A DNA stretch of 64,000 nucleotides, taken from positions 744,001 to 808,000 of the forward strand of contig NZ_JAKFFT010000002.1 of the NCBI RefSeq assembly GCF_021502655.1. The letters are read 5' to 3'. The position numbers and the translations under genes are program-made. The notes under the pieces are model-generated. The model worked only from the letters and a program-made list of their open reading frames with translations. It was not told where the DNA came from and made no database searches. Of the stretch, positions 45,975 to 56,298 are shown piece by piece (positions within the stretch are counted from its first letter, which is position 1; each line of letters begins with the position of its first letter). Origin of the DNA: Dyadobacter sp. CY347 (GTDB lineage: Bacteria; Bacteroidota; Bacteroidia; Cytophagales; Spirosomataceae).

Positions 45975-46397
45975 TTAGTTCCGATGATTGTTTTTATAAA
46001 AGGATTTCAACAATCCCATTACTGCACCATCCTTATTAGATGCAGCGGAAAGCGGGTTGCTTACGAAAGGCAGAAACTCTTGTAAATGATCAAATTCATG
46101 ACTGGCAAGTGTCCGGTATCCCATAAGCCAATCCGGAAACGACCTCTGCTCAATCTCGGCTGAAAACAATCGAAGAAGGTTTTTATGCCTGGTATCCCTG
46201 GCGATCGTATTGTACAATGCTTCTACTTTTCCTTTTTCCCCTTCAAGTACTTGGATAATGCTGCCGTTGCAATAGAGCAGGATGCCTGTAATGTTCAAAG
46301 ATCCATTATTTGCGTGGCTCTGTGCCAAGATCCCAGAAATTTCATCCTCAGAAAGCAGTCCCACCGAAGAGCTTAGGTAAACAAGTGTATAATCCAT
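45975..46397 (-). CDS. BLUF-domain blue-light photoreceptor, short stand-alone
   Basis: A 140-residue protein consisting of one BLUF domain (about residues 2-95) and a short C-terminal extension. Every residue known to matter for FAD photochemistry lines up with AppA by spacing: Tyr7, Asn31, Gln49, Trp90 and Met92 (AppA Tyr21, Asn45, Gln63, Trp104, Met106). It should therefore bind flavin and respond to blue light. There is no EAL, GGDEF, cyclase or DNA-binding output domain, so it must signal through a partner protein. It lies between the repeat surface protein (convergent) and the large T9SS protease (same strand, 183 bp upstream). Confidence 0.93.
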   Translation of the reverse strand: MDYTLVYLSSSVGLLSEDEISGILAQSHANNGSLNITGILLYCNGSIIQVLEGEKGKVEALYNTIARDTRHKNLLRLFSAEIEQRSFPDWLMGYRTLASHEFDHLQEFLPFVSNPLSAASNKDGAVMGLLKSFYKNNHRN

Positions 46398-46468
46398 TCA
46401 ACTATATTTTTTGACAATAAGATATGCATGTTTTTTGGTTAACAGATGTTGCGTAGTTTTTATTGTCA

Positions 46469-46483
46469 TAATAACGATTATTA
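46469..46483. promoter_or_regulatory. Palindrome upstream of the BLUF gene
   Basis: TAATAA and TTATTA are perfect arms around CGA. It lies 72-86 bp before the BLUF start codon in the 183-bp gap between the protease and BLUF genes. It is AT-rich, so chance occurrence is possible. Confidence 0.3.
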
Positions 46484-46580
46484 GGGTATCTTTATAGGAA
46501 TTAATTCTACGTATTAAGCCTTCCACTCTTTCTTCTTCATGTTTTATCCGCGTGATTGAAACTCTCAAGCATTCTTTAAT

Positions 46581-49500
46581 TTACTGTTTAATCATCTTAA
46601 AAACCTTTTCCCTGGTTTTGGAAGCTGCTTTGATCAGGTAGTTTCCAGACGAGAAAACCTTCGGGGAAAGCTCGATCTTTTCGGTCTGAGGCTGGCCGCG
46701 GGATGTTACTTTCTGTTTAAGAATTGTATTTCCTTTTAAATCGTAAACATGGATATCCACCGTTTCGCCTTTTGTCTCCTCAAATTCAAAAGCAAAATGG
46801 TCACGTGCAGGATTAGGGTAAATCTTCCATTGGTTTTCCCTATTAAAATGAACCGGACGGATCGTAGAATAACGGAAAGTGCCGTCCATATCAACCATTT
46901 TTAGCCGGTAATAATTAGTAACAGATAGGGCGGGTGAGTGGTCGGTGAGTGAATAGCGCTTTGGTCCAATGGACGAATTGCCTGCGCCGGCTACTTGACC
47001 AACGTTGGAAAAAGCTTCACGCATCAGGCCATCCTTGTCCGTTGCGACTTCCACAACGAAATGACTGAAATTTTCTTCACTGGCCGTTTGCCACTCTAAT
47101 AGAACAGATTCTTTATTTTCTGCACCGGTTTGGCTTTTCGCCGAGAAATCAATGATCGTTACTGGAAAAGGGGTGCCGATGCCCAGGTAACCTTTCGACA
47201 ACCAGAACTCCGAGAGCGTCTTGGTTTGAAATTCAGCATAATAGCCCTGTTGATAAGGCACGATCTTTACCAATGGACCTGAATGGAATGCCCAGGAATC
47301 ACTGGTATTGTTTTCCAAACTATTGTCTTCAAGCAGGCCCGAATATCTGGTAACGGCAAGTTCGTAGGCTGAAAGTGGTTTTTCAATGCCGGTTTTATCC
47401 GGTGCGGCAAGGAGGCGTTCGGCTTCGGAATCTGTAAAGTAAAGCCGTACGCTTACAGGCTTAGGAAGTGATTGCCGGGACGCGGAAATCTGAAAGCTGC
47501 GCGGCAAATAATAATACTGCCCGTAGTAGCTGGGAACCCAGTAGGAGCTGGAGTAAGGATTTACAGTAACATGACCAAGTTTTTGGTTATTTGGATTGAC
47601 AGATGCAACCGACATATCGTAATATTTCAGGTCGACCCACGCGTTTCCCTGCACATTCTCACTGGTGACGATGCCCGAGCCATAACCAAGTTCATGGATT
47701 CGGGACGCGCCGTCGTACAGATGAAAGTCATCGATGGCAAATCCCTCCCAGCCATTTGATGCTTTTGTTTCGAGCACAAATCGAAACCTGACATACCTTT
47801 GTCCGGGATACATAGTCGCAGTCGATACATGCCACCGGGTATAATCCTGGTAATTCCAGGCCGCTTGAAAGTTTTTATATGTGTTATACCAATTGACGCT
47901 ATTGATATAGCCGTCCAGCCTGTTCCAGCTATTACCCGTATTGTACTCGACATATGCCACATTGCAAATATCCTCGTTACAGGTAGCCAAATCGATGGAG
48001 GTACTAAAGCTGAGCATGGGTGAGCTCATATTACGGAGATCAAAACATGGCGAGTATAGATAAGAAACGCCCGCTTCCTGACTGGGTTCGGTCAGGTTGG
48101 TTTTCCAGGCGTTCACACCGCTGGCAGCGCCATTCACCTTGGTTGAATTGGGAGAGCCGAATTGCCAGGCCGAATTCGGATCAGGGGCTTGCCAGAGGCC
48201 CGGACCACTTTCAAAATCTTCCAGATATGGAAATGAAGCGATTGCAGCGGGCGTGTTCTTAACGATCCGGATCGTGTCGTTTTCAGTATCAGCGTCCAGA
48301 TGTGCATAAACAAATGCTTTCACAGTGTGATCGCCTGCAAGATGAAGGTTTGAATAACAATAGGCTGTGAATAAGGTATCCCGGCCTTGCCTTACCAACG
48401 GAATATTCCCTTCAAAAACCGTCACATTGTCTACTTGAATTTGCAACGGAACCTGATAATTATCTGATGATCCATTATTTCGAACCACAACGCGAATTTC
48501 GCCGTAACCATTATCACTGCACACGGTTGAAGTCAGCGGCGCTACCTGAACCAGCCGGACATCGCTGGTGGCCTTGAAAAGCCGGATATCATCGATGGAG
48601 TAACTAGCCATATTCACAGGGTAAACGGCGGATTTCCGCCAGCTGACTTGGAAGCTCGTTGAGAATTGCTGATCATTTTTAATGAGCAGCTCGCTTACAT
48701 TGATATTTGCCAGGTAATGGTTTTTATCGATTGGAAATAAAGCTTCTGATGGGTCCTGCAATGCCAGAATCCAGGGATCGGTGTCTTTACCACGAATGTA
48801 CACGCGCACATCGCTGTATTGGGAGTCGCTATTGTGGTGCCGGAAGCTGAAGGCCAGTCGGATTTCTTCTTCTCGTGCGTCGTGGCCGGCAAGATTGTAG
48901 GTGCCATCGACCGCTGCATCGTAGTAATAACCTGCCCATTCGGTGGTGTTAAGCGTAAGGGACTTAGTTCCCGAATAGGCATCCGCTGTTGGTGGAAATG
49001 TCTTCAACATGCCACCAGTTTGATCGGTGGCAAAATCGTAAATGTCTGCATTATCGAGTCCGATGCTATTTTTCATTAGCGTCTGCTCGGTCAGGGATTC
49101 ATAGTCTTCAAAGTACGGCAGTGCGACTACCGGATTTGGCAGGTGCTTGATCGTAAGGGATTTCTGGTTGTTTGAAGCCACAGGATCACCATCCAGCTTT
49201 ACGAAGAAATGAAAAGCATACGTTCCGGCATTGTGCAGGTCCTCCGTTCTTTGAAATGTATATTCAAAATGGCTTAATGCATTTACACCTGAGCTTACCG
49301 TTTCCCAGTGCACCGGAGCGTTGGAATCGCCAATTGAATAGCCAATTTGAAACGGTGTACTAATTCTTTGGTCGTCTAAATTCCTGATTACGACCGAAAT
49401 GGGCTGGGAGGCCGAAAGCTGACTGGAAGTAAGCATCCGGCCCGACATCAGTGGAGATATGATGGAATCAATAGCAAGGTCAAGATTTGAAATGTCCCCT

Positions 49501-51950
49501 GCGCACGAGCCATTGTCAGGCTTACGGCTGATGCCAACAGCTCTTCTGCCGGCAATGCCATTGATGCGGGCGCGGACGGAAATGTAATAAGTTGAATCAC
49601 GCGAAAGTCCAGGCAGGATGTAATTAAGCCCTGACGTCACGGCGACCGGTTTCATTTCGTTTCCTTCAAGCCGCATGACTTCATAATCGGTCGCGCGGTT
49701 GACGGCAGTCCATTTAACGGCAGCATAACCTTCACATTGAATGGGTGAAAACGAGATAACAGGCACGCCCATGATTGAAAATGTGCCGCTTTCCTTGACG
49801 ACCCCCGTTTCATTTTGCACTATCCTGATTTTGGCCAAACCGGTGCTAGCCTCGGGGACTGTCCATCTGAGCTGTTCCGACCGCGCCGTAACCACAGAGT
49901 TGATATTGGTCCAGGAGTCACCATTATTGAGGGAATAGGAGATGGCGTAAGTGCTTGCCGGGTTGCCATAACTGTCCCAAGAAATATCAATCGCGTCGCC
50001 CCTGGTGAAGTGCTCGTCCCCAATGGGATGTGTAAGCACAATCGATTTTTCAATGATATCATACACGAGGTAATAATCCTGCGGGCCGGAAGGGATTTGG
50101 GTGCCTGCCACCGAGAAAGTATAGGTGCCCGAGCCTGGATTTTCGACAACGATCTGCTCTACATTGTTAATCGTATCAACGCCAGCAACTGCTGCCAACT
50201 GAGGAGCAGTGGGATCCAGAATCAAAGGAAGAAGAACTTGACCGCCAGGTCCTTTTGCCGACAAATCAAGGTTATTGACCAGCGCCTTACCCTCCGCTAT
50301 CATAGACATCGGCCGGTCGTTCCAGTACAGCATGACTTTAAGTGCGGTAGTGTTGGCTGGAATCTGAATTTGATGCTCCCCAGAAGCCTGGTTGGCCAGC
50401 GACCCGTTGAAATATTGGCCTTTTTCAAGCATGGTAACCGAGCGTAGTAAATTCATCGCGCCAAAGCCATAACTATAATCCGGTCCGGCCAGGCCCCGGT
50501 CCGTGGCCCCGTTGCAAAGCAATGCCTTTACCAGGCTGTTTTTCGGATTTTGCTGATTATGAAGCTGGCGGTAACGCTGTGTGAGCAGCGCAATGCCGCC
50601 CGCAACCGCCGGTGCAGCCATACTTGTTCCCGAAGCTGCCCGGTAGAGATTATTAGGCATAGTAGAAACAATGGTAGTCCCGGCTGCAATCAGATCAGGC
50701 TTAATACGCCCGTCTTTTAAGGGCCCTTTGCTGGAAGCGGTTGAAACCAGGCCAGTGGTTGTCATATTACCTACACTTATACCATTCTTGGAAGACATAT
50801 ACGAATCCAGAACCGTTCCGAAGCCTGCGGGGAGCCCGTTACAAGATCCTGCAAGCCCACTGTTTCCAGCGGCAAAGACCTGCGTCAGGTGCGGTAGTTC
50901 ATCAGCCTGCTTGTCGACTATAGATGAAATGTAATCGTAATAGCCAAAGCTGTCACAGTTTCCGGAGCCATAGGCAAATGCTGCCACAACCATCCCGAAA
51001 TTTTTGACCATTGTTGAAGCTTGGTATAAAAGGTTTGATTGCAGCAAAATTGATGCTTTGGGAGCGTAGCCCTTATACATTTCATTGACAATGCCACCGC
51101 CGGCCGCAGTTCCGGCCATATGCAGCCCATGCCAGGCATTATTAGGGTACGCTATGTAACCAACTGCCCTTGGGCTTAAATCGATATGGCTTTTGATGTC
51201 ACCACTGTCAACGATTCCAATCACGACGCCTTCACCGTCGAGCCGGTACCCGGATGGAAGGCCACTGGCCAGGACGTTCGCACGTGATCCAGCCACGCTT
51301 TTGTCGTTCAGAGGCTCGGCGGGCGGTGGCACTGCCTCAATATATAGTAGCCAGGGTAGGCTGGCCAGTTCATCTAACCTGTTGATTTCAATTCGGGCCT
51401 CGATGATGTGATAGCGACGTCGCGAATTAGAAATGACTTCAATGTTATTTGATTCCAGCTCTTGTTCGACATCCTCGCCGCTGATCGCGCTGGGGAAGTT
51501 GATTACTACGTCTATTTTACCCGCCACAGTTACTGCATGTGCAGGCGGATTTGCGCGCAGCAGGTCGGGATGGATTTTATCAGCTGCCGTTAGTTCAACA
51601 ACCGACCTTGCATCGGCCAGTAGGAGGACATTGGCGTCCAATGTGCCGCTCACCATGGCTGTGTAAGCATTTTCCGGAACATAATCCAGCAAATCGATGC
51701 CAGCCTTGTTAAGCCGGTCCACCGCCTGTTTGTCAGGAATGTTATTGAATTGAATGATGACAACCCTGCGGGTTGGAGAACTTTTGCGAAAGGATGCGCT
51801 GGTTAATGTTTCAGATAGGTTTGCCGGCGGGACGATGGTGCCGTTTCTTAAATGTAGTTTAGGGTTTGAGCCGTTTTGGGCATAAACAATCGAGTTTAGA
51901 AGCACCATGACAAATGTCAGATGCAGCCAGCAAAGCTTTCTGGAACACAT
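46581..51950 (-). CDS. Giant S8 (subtilisin-like) serine protease with T9SS type A sorting domain
   Basis: A 1789-residue secreted protease. The signal peptide ends near residue 25 and is followed by a propeptide-like region (about 60-205). The peptidase S8 domain (about 235-520) has the full catalytic set: Asp248 in IVDSGD, His274 in HGLHMAGT, oxyanion Asn363 in AAGNSG and Ser443 in GTSMAAP. Then come fibronectin-III-like and jelly-roll/MAM-like segments (about 650-1500), several with a terminal IDDxxLF or IDDFHLYDG strand. The C-terminal T9SS type A domain begins near PNPARDHF. It is expected on the cell surface or released. The BLUF gene lies 183 bp downstream on the same strand. Confidence 0.95.
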   Translation of the reverse strand: MCSRKLCWLHLTFVMVLLNSIVYAQNGSNPKLHLRNGTIVPPANLSETLTSASFRKSSPTRRVVIIQFNNIPDKQAVDRLNKAGIDLLDYVPENAYTAMVSGTLDANVLLLADARSVVELTAADKIHPDLLRANPPAHAVTVAGKIDVVINFPSAISGEDVEQELESNNIEVISNSRRRYHIIEARIEINRLDELASLPWLLYIEAVPPPAEPLNDKSVAGSRANVLASGLPSGYRLDGEGVVIGIVDSGDIKSHIDLSPRAVGYIAYPNNAWHGLHMAGTAAGGGIVNEMYKGYAPKASILLQSNLLYQASTMVKNFGMVVAAFAYGSGNCDSFGYYDYISSIVDKQADELPHLTQVFAAGNSGLAGSCNGLPAGFGTVLDSYMSSKNGISVGNMTTTGLVSTASSKGPLKDGRIKPDLIAAGTTIVSTMPNNLYRAASGTSMAAPAVAGGIALLTQRYRQLHNQQNPKNSLVKALLCNGATDRGLAGPDYSYGFGAMNLLRSVTMLEKGQYFNGSLANQASGEHQIQIPANTTALKVMLYWNDRPMSMIAEGKALVNNLDLSAKGPGGQVLLPLILDPTAPQLAAVAGVDTINNVEQIVVENPGSGTYTFSVAGTQIPSGPQDYYLVYDIIEKSIVLTHPIGDEHFTRGDAIDISWDSYGNPASTYAISYSLNNGDSWTNINSVVTARSEQLRWTVPEASTGLAKIRIVQNETGVVKESGTFSIMGVPVISFSPIQCEGYAAVKWTAVNRATDYEVMRLEGNEMKPVAVTSGLNYILPGLSRDSTYYISVRARINGIAGRRAVGISRKPDNGSCAGDISNLDLAIDSIISPLMSGRMLTSSQLSASQPISVVIRNLDDQRISTPFQIGYSIGDSNAPVHWETVSSGVNALSHFEYTFQRTEDLHNAGTYAFHFFVKLDGDPVASNNQKSLTIKHLPNPVVALPYFEDYESLTEQTLMKNSIGLDNADIYDFATDQTGGMLKTFPPTADAYSGTKSLTLNTTEWAGYYYDAAVDGTYNLAGHDAREEEIRLAFSFRHHNSDSQYSDVRVYIRGKDTDPWILALQDPSEALFPIDKNHYLANINVSELLIKNDQQFSTSFQVSWRKSAVYPVNMASYSIDDIRLFKATSDVRLVQVAPLTSTVCSDNGYGEIRVVVRNNGSSDNYQVPLQIQVDNVTVFEGNIPLVRQGRDTLFTAYCYSNLHLAGDHTVKAFVYAHLDADTENDTIRIVKNTPAAIASFPYLEDFESGPGLWQAPDPNSAWQFGSPNSTKVNGAASGVNAWKTNLTEPSQEAGVSYLYSPCFDLRNMSSPMLSFSTSIDLATCNEDICNVAYVEYNTGNSWNRLDGYINSVNWYNTYKNFQAAWNYQDYTRWHVSTATMYPGQRYVRFRFVLETKASNGWEGFAIDDFHLYDGASRIHELGYGSGIVTSENVQGNAWVDLKYYDMSVASVNPNNQKLGHVTVNPYSSSYWVPSYYGQYYYLPRSFQISASRQSLPKPVSVRLYFTDSEAERLLAAPDKTGIEKPLSAYELAVTRYSGLLEDNSLENNTSDSWAFHSGPLVKIVPYQQGYYAEFQTKTLSEFWLSKGYLGIGTPFPVTIIDFSAKSQTGAENKESVLLEWQTASEENFSHFVVEVATDKDGLMREAFSNVGQVAGAGNSSIGPKRYSLTDHSPALSVTNYYRLKMVDMDGTFRYSTIRPVHFNRENQWKIYPNPARDHFAFEFEETKGETVDIHVYDLKGNTILKQKVTSRGQPQTEKIELSPKVFSSGNYLIKAASKTREKVFKMIKQ

Positions 51951-51988
51951 ATAAAGAAAAGGGGGTAACCTGAGGTTAACTTATTTCC

Positions 51989-51996
51989 CAAATCTA
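51989..51996 (-). promoter_or_regulatory. Candidate -7 box of the giant protease gene
   Basis: Minus-strand TAGATTTG matches TAnnTTTG and would give a leader of about 32 nt. The nearest TTG is about 25 bp upstream, which is longer than usual. Confidence 0.4.
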
Positions 51997-52053
51997 GCTA
52001 ATCTTTTCTGTTCGTTAAAACCAATTGATCTGCGCCACAAGTAATTAGCCCGT

Positions 52054-52956
52054 TCACATAACCACTCCGTTCTTGGGCAGTATTTTCTCAGGGATTTTCG
52101 CCGCATCGATGAGCTCCAAAAGATTGATCTCGATTGTTCTCGACAGAGAGGTCATGGGAATGTCGTTCGGGCCGTTCTCGAATGGGTTTTGCATCACGTA
52201 AGCAATCCATTCTACATATAGAAAGAGAAATGAAATGATGAAGGTAATGGGAATAGCGATCCGGCCGATACTTTCCACCAGGCCCATAGGAAGCACCAGC
52301 GTGAATATAAATATGACAAGCACGACAAAAAAGCTGTATTGAGTGGGGAAAACGGTGTTTTTTATACGCTCGCATTTTCCCATCGCATCGCAAAGCCGCT
52401 GCAATGTCTGATCTACATTCTGATAAAGCAGCGTCTCGATTTTGCCCTGCTCATGCAGCTCTGCGAATTTGAACTGGATCAGGTTTAATATCGCATTGGG
52501 AATATTGTTCTGATTGGCTACATAATCGTGTTCCGAAGGCTTTAAATGCAAATCGGCGTACACCAAAACCGGTTCTTTGCGCAAGGAATTGGCAAGGGCA
52601 TAGCACCAGGCAATCTGCAAATGCGTAATGTTGGAAACGGTTTCGTCTTTTTCTGATTTGTTGATTTGGATAAACGTGACAGACTGCCTGATCAGCGTCC
52701 GGCTATCGTTGACAATCTCGCCCCAGACTTTTCGTGCTTCCCACCAGCGGTCATAGGCCGAGTTGGTCCTGAAACCCAGCAGCAGCGAAAGTGCTGTTCC
52801 AAGAATGGTAATGATTGATATGGGAAAAGAAAGAAAATGCCAGTGCTGATAGCTGAACAGATAAAAAACCAGCGTCGCATAGGCCGTTACGGCCAGCAGG
52901 CCGTGCCATATTCCTTTTAGTAGCCGCCAGATTGAAAAGACTTGCTTAACGTACAT
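52054..52956 (-). CDS. Bestrophin-family chloride channel-like protein
   Basis: A 300-residue membrane protein of the bestrophin (UPF0187/YneE) family. It has about four hydrophobic helices, the early motif LLLGFRTNSAYDRWWEARK and the later helix IPITFIISFLFLYVEWIAYVMQNPFENGPNDIP, whose acidic end is typical of the ion-gating region. Bacterial bestrophins form pentameric anion or cation channels in the inner membrane. It is a single gene; the RND efflux operon downstream on the same strand has its own terminator. Confidence 0.92.
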   Translation of the reverse strand: MYVKQVFSIWRLLKGIWHGLLAVTAYATLVFYLFSYQHWHFLSFPISIITILGTALSLLLGFRTNSAYDRWWEARKVWGEIVNDSRTLIRQSVTFIQINKSEKDETVSNITHLQIAWCYALANSLRKEPVLVYADLHLKPSEHDYVANQNNIPNAILNLIQFKFAELHEQGKIETLLYQNVDQTLQRLCDAMGKCERIKNTVFPTQYSFFVVLVIFIFTLVLPMGLVESIGRIAIPITFIISFLFLYVEWIAYVMQNPFENGPNDIPMTSLSRTIEINLLELIDAAKIPEKILPKNGVVM

Positions 52957-53034
52957 GTTAGAAGCGTTGAGAACTTAATGTTTGTATAAAAGAGAATGCC
53001 TGAAATTTGCGGCGTTCAGCTCGAATATAGCTCA

Positions 53035-53078
53035 ATAAAAAAACAGCTCACAGAAATTTTTCCGTGAGCTGTTTTTTT
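53035..53078 (-). terminator. Terminator of the RND efflux operon
   Basis: The arms AAACAGCTCAC and GTGAGCTGTTT form an 11-bp stem with A/T runs on both sides. On the minus strand it follows the permease stop (53094) by 16 bp. Confidence 0.88.
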
Positions 53079-53093
53079 GAATGCATGATTATA

Positions 53094-56000
53094 CTAGCCT
53101 ATCTCAGCGGCGGGCGCATCGGGCTGATTGTTTTCGTGTTTCTTTTTGCCCATGGCTAATTTTTCAATTGCCACAAAAAGAACCGGAACCACAAAGATTG
53201 CCAGCGATGTTGCTGCCAGCATCCCCCCAAATACGGTCCAGCCGATGGTTTTCCTGGATTCTGCCGCAGCGCCACTTGCAAACGCCAGCGGAAGCACACC
53301 CAGAATGAATGCAAGCGATGTCATAATGATAGGTCGAAGCCGGAGCCTGACGGCTTCCAGGGTTGCTGCAACGAGCTCCATACCGCCATCGACACGTTCT
53401 TTGGCAAATTCAACGATCAGGATCGCGTTCTTGGCTGCAAGTCCGATCAGTGTGATCAGACCAATCTGCGCATAAATATTATTTGACAAATTCGGCAGGA
53501 ACGTCAATGTTAAGATCGAACCGAATGCCCCGATCGGAACTGCGAAAAGAACCGAGAACGGGATAGACCAGCTTTCGTATAATGCTGCCAGAAACAGGAA
53601 GACGAACACGATCGAAATAGAGAAGATCAATGTAGTGCTGTCGCCGGCTTTGATCTCTTCACTACTCATACCCGAGAATTCGTAGCTATAACCGGCCGGC
53701 AGCTTCTGAGCGACCTCGCGGAGCGCGTTAATGGCTTGCCCGCTACTATAACCCGGCTTAGGTGTTCCGTTGATTTCGACAGATCTGTAAATGTTGTAAT
53801 GGGAAATCAGCGCGGGGTTTTCCACGACTTTGGTTGTTACCAGTGAGCCCAGCGGGATCATATTGCCCTCGCGGTTACGAACGTAGAACTGCTTGATTTT
53901 ATCCAGCGACGAGCGGAAACTGCTGTCAGCCTGGACCATTACGCGGAAGTTACGCCCGTAAAGGTTAAAGTCATTGACATAAGTACTTCCAAGAAGCGTT
54001 GAAAGCGAGCTAAAAACGTCATTGACCTGAACACCCAATTTCTTGGTTTTATCACGGTCTACATCAATCTGGTAACTTGGCGTTCTTGCATTAAAGAAAG
54101 TAAAGGCCATGGCAATCTCGGGACGTTTATTAACCTCTCCAAGGAAATTACGCATCACGCCTTCAAACTGCTGAATATTATCCGTGCTGGTGGATTGTTG
54201 CAGCTGGAATGTAAAACCTGATGTTGCACCCAAACCTGGAATTGCGGGCGGCGCAATGGCCAGAACGCGCGCTTCTTTAATGTCGGCTGTGCCACTTTGG
54301 ATGCGTTTAATAACAGCCTGCACGTGATGCTCGGCACCTTTCCGATTCGCCCACGGCTGCAAGCTTATAAACAGCGTACCTACATTGGACTTGTTTGAAA
54401 AGCTCAAAACGTTAAGCCCTGCCAAACCACCCGCTACGCGGACCTCGGGAATAGCAGAAACACGCTTCATGATCTCTTTGAGCATGGCAATGTTACGCGT
54501 TGTAGAAGTCGCTTCCTGCATTTCGTAGGTTACAAAAAGACGGCCTTCATCTTCCACGGGGATAAAACCGGATGGTTTGTTTTTGAAAAGGAAGAACAAA
54601 CCAACAAAAAGGCAGACCATCATCACAAGCACCAGCGGAGTGGCTTTGATCCATTTGGCCACACCATTGGTATAACCATTTGAAACTTTATCAAACCAGC
54701 GGTTAAAGCGGTCAAAGAATTTTTCGAGCCAGTTCTTCTTATCATTTTCACCTTTGGAAGGTTTCAGCATGATAGCGCACAATGCCGGTGTTAGTGAAAG
54801 GGCAACAAAAGCAGAAAGCAAAACCGATACGGCAATGGTGATAGCAAACTGCTGATAAAGCCGGCCTACAATGCCGGGCACGAAACTCACCGGAACAAAA
54901 ACAGCCGCCAAAATAAGGGCAATCGCAATAACCGGCCCTGAAATGTCCTTCATCGCCTGAACGGTGGCATCCTTGGGCGACATTTTCTTTTCATCAATAT
55001 AATGCTGGACGGCCTCGACGACCACAATGGCATCATCGACAACGATACCAATGGCCAGTACGAAAGCAAACAGCGTAAGGGTGTTGATCGTAAAACCAAA
55101 CGGGATAAAGAAGATCAATGTACCAATCAGCGAAACGGGGATAGCAAGGATAGGGATCAGTGTTGCGCGCCAGTTTTGAAGAAACAAAAACACAACGACA
55201 ACAACCAGGATCATCGCCTCGGCAAACGTTTTCAAAACCTCCTCGATAGAAACTTTTACGACGGTCGCCGTTTCATTTGGGATTACATAATCGATGTCCT
55301 TGGGAAATGTTTTTTTCATGTCCGCAAGCTTGTTCATCACGCCTTCATAGGTGGCAAGCGCGTTAGCACCCGGCGCCTGATAGATCAAAACGAAGGCTGC
55401 TGGTTTTCCGGCAACAAATGCATTTGCACCGTAATCAAATTTACCTAGCTCAACTCTGGCTACATCACGCAGATAAACAACACTTCCTTCCTGAGGCGAG
55501 CTTCTTACGATAATGTCTTCAAACTGCGCCTTGGTATTCAGACGGCTATTGGTCAATACATTATATTCAAAAGTTTGCGTATTAGGCTGCGGGTTCCCTC
55601 CAACGGTTCCGGCTGCAACTTGAAGGTTTTGCTCTGCAAGCGCCGCTGAAATATCCGAAGGCGTCATGCGCAAATTGGCCAGCTTCTCGGGGTTTAGCCA
55701 GATCCGCATACCAAAGTCGTCAGCCCTGGAAATAATATCTCCAACGCCTTTTACGCGCTGTAATGCGTCTTTAAGATAAATGTTGGCATAGTTACCGATA
55801 AACTGCGCATCATGTGTGCCATTGGGCGAGTACAAAGCCAAAACGATCATGATACTTGGCTGACGCTTTCTTACGGTCAGGCCAAGTCGTTTAACGGCAT
55901 CGGGTAGGGTAGGCTCCGCCACACTCACCCTGTTCTGAACGTCCAGAGCGGCAATATCCACATTGGTACCCACATCAAAAACAACGTTAATGCTGCTTTG

Positions 56001-56261
56001 GCCGCTGCTGGTAGAGTTACTGGACATATAGGTCATGCCGGGCGTACCGTTGATTTGCGTTTCAATGGGCGTCGTTGTGGTCTGCTCAACGGTCTGGGCG
56101 TCTGCGCCGGTAAAGTTACCGCTTACGGTTACGGTAGGCGGCGTTACATCCGGATACTGCGCGACGGGCAATATGGTTAGTGCAATCAGACCTACCAGGA
56201 CCAGTACGATGGACGTAACAATGGCTGTGACGGGTCTTTTTATAAAAATATCTGCAATCAT
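53094..56261 (-). CDS. RND efflux transporter permease (AcrB/HAE1 family)
   Basis: A 1055-residue inner-membrane pump. It has the usual 12-helix layout with two large periplasmic loops. The N-terminus MIADIFIKRPV and the PVAQYPDV motif are diagnostic of the hydrophobe/amphiphile efflux group. The proton-relay pair of aspartates is present in IGIVVDDAIVVVE (TM4). With the adaptor and the TolC-like channel it exports drugs or other amphiphiles out of the cell. It is the last gene of the TolC - adaptor - permease operon, with 37 bp between adaptor stop and permease start. Substrate range unknown. Confidence 0.97.
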   Translation of the reverse strand: MIADIFIKRPVTAIVTSIVLVLVGLIALTILPVAQYPDVTPPTVTVSGNFTGADAQTVEQTTTTPIETQINGTPGMTYMSSNSTSSGQSSINVVFDVGTNVDIAALDVQNRVSVAEPTLPDAVKRLGLTVRKRQPSIMIVLALYSPNGTHDAQFIGNYANIYLKDALQRVKGVGDIISRADDFGMRIWLNPEKLANLRMTPSDISAALAEQNLQVAAGTVGGNPQPNTQTFEYNVLTNSRLNTKAQFEDIIVRSSPQEGSVVYLRDVARVELGKFDYGANAFVAGKPAAFVLIYQAPGANALATYEGVMNKLADMKKTFPKDIDYVIPNETATVVKVSIEEVLKTFAEAMILVVVVVFLFLQNWRATLIPILAIPVSLIGTLIFFIPFGFTINTLTLFAFVLAIGIVVDDAIVVVEAVQHYIDEKKMSPKDATVQAMKDISGPVIAIALILAAVFVPVSFVPGIVGRLYQQFAITIAVSVLLSAFVALSLTPALCAIMLKPSKGENDKKNWLEKFFDRFNRWFDKVSNGYTNGVAKWIKATPLVLVMMVCLFVGLFFLFKNKPSGFIPVEDEGRLFVTYEMQEATSTTRNIAMLKEIMKRVSAIPEVRVAGGLAGLNVLSFSNKSNVGTLFISLQPWANRKGAEHHVQAVIKRIQSGTADIKEARVLAIAPPAIPGLGATSGFTFQLQQSTSTDNIQQFEGVMRNFLGEVNKRPEIAMAFTFFNARTPSYQIDVDRDKTKKLGVQVNDVFSSLSTLLGSTYVNDFNLYGRNFRVMVQADSSFRSSLDKIKQFYVRNREGNMIPLGSLVTTKVVENPALISHYNIYRSVEINGTPKPGYSSGQAINALREVAQKLPAGYSYEFSGMSSEEIKAGDSTTLIFSISIVFVFLFLAALYESWSIPFSVLFAVPIGAFGSILTLTFLPNLSNNIYAQIGLITLIGLAAKNAILIVEFAKERVDGGMELVAATLEAVRLRLRPIIMTSLAFILGVLPLAFASGAAAESRKTIGWTVFGGMLAATSLAIFVVPVLFVAIEKLAMGKKKHENNQPDAPAAEIG

Positions 56262-56298
56262 TTTTACTGGATTATATTATTAGTAAAAGAGCAAAGGA

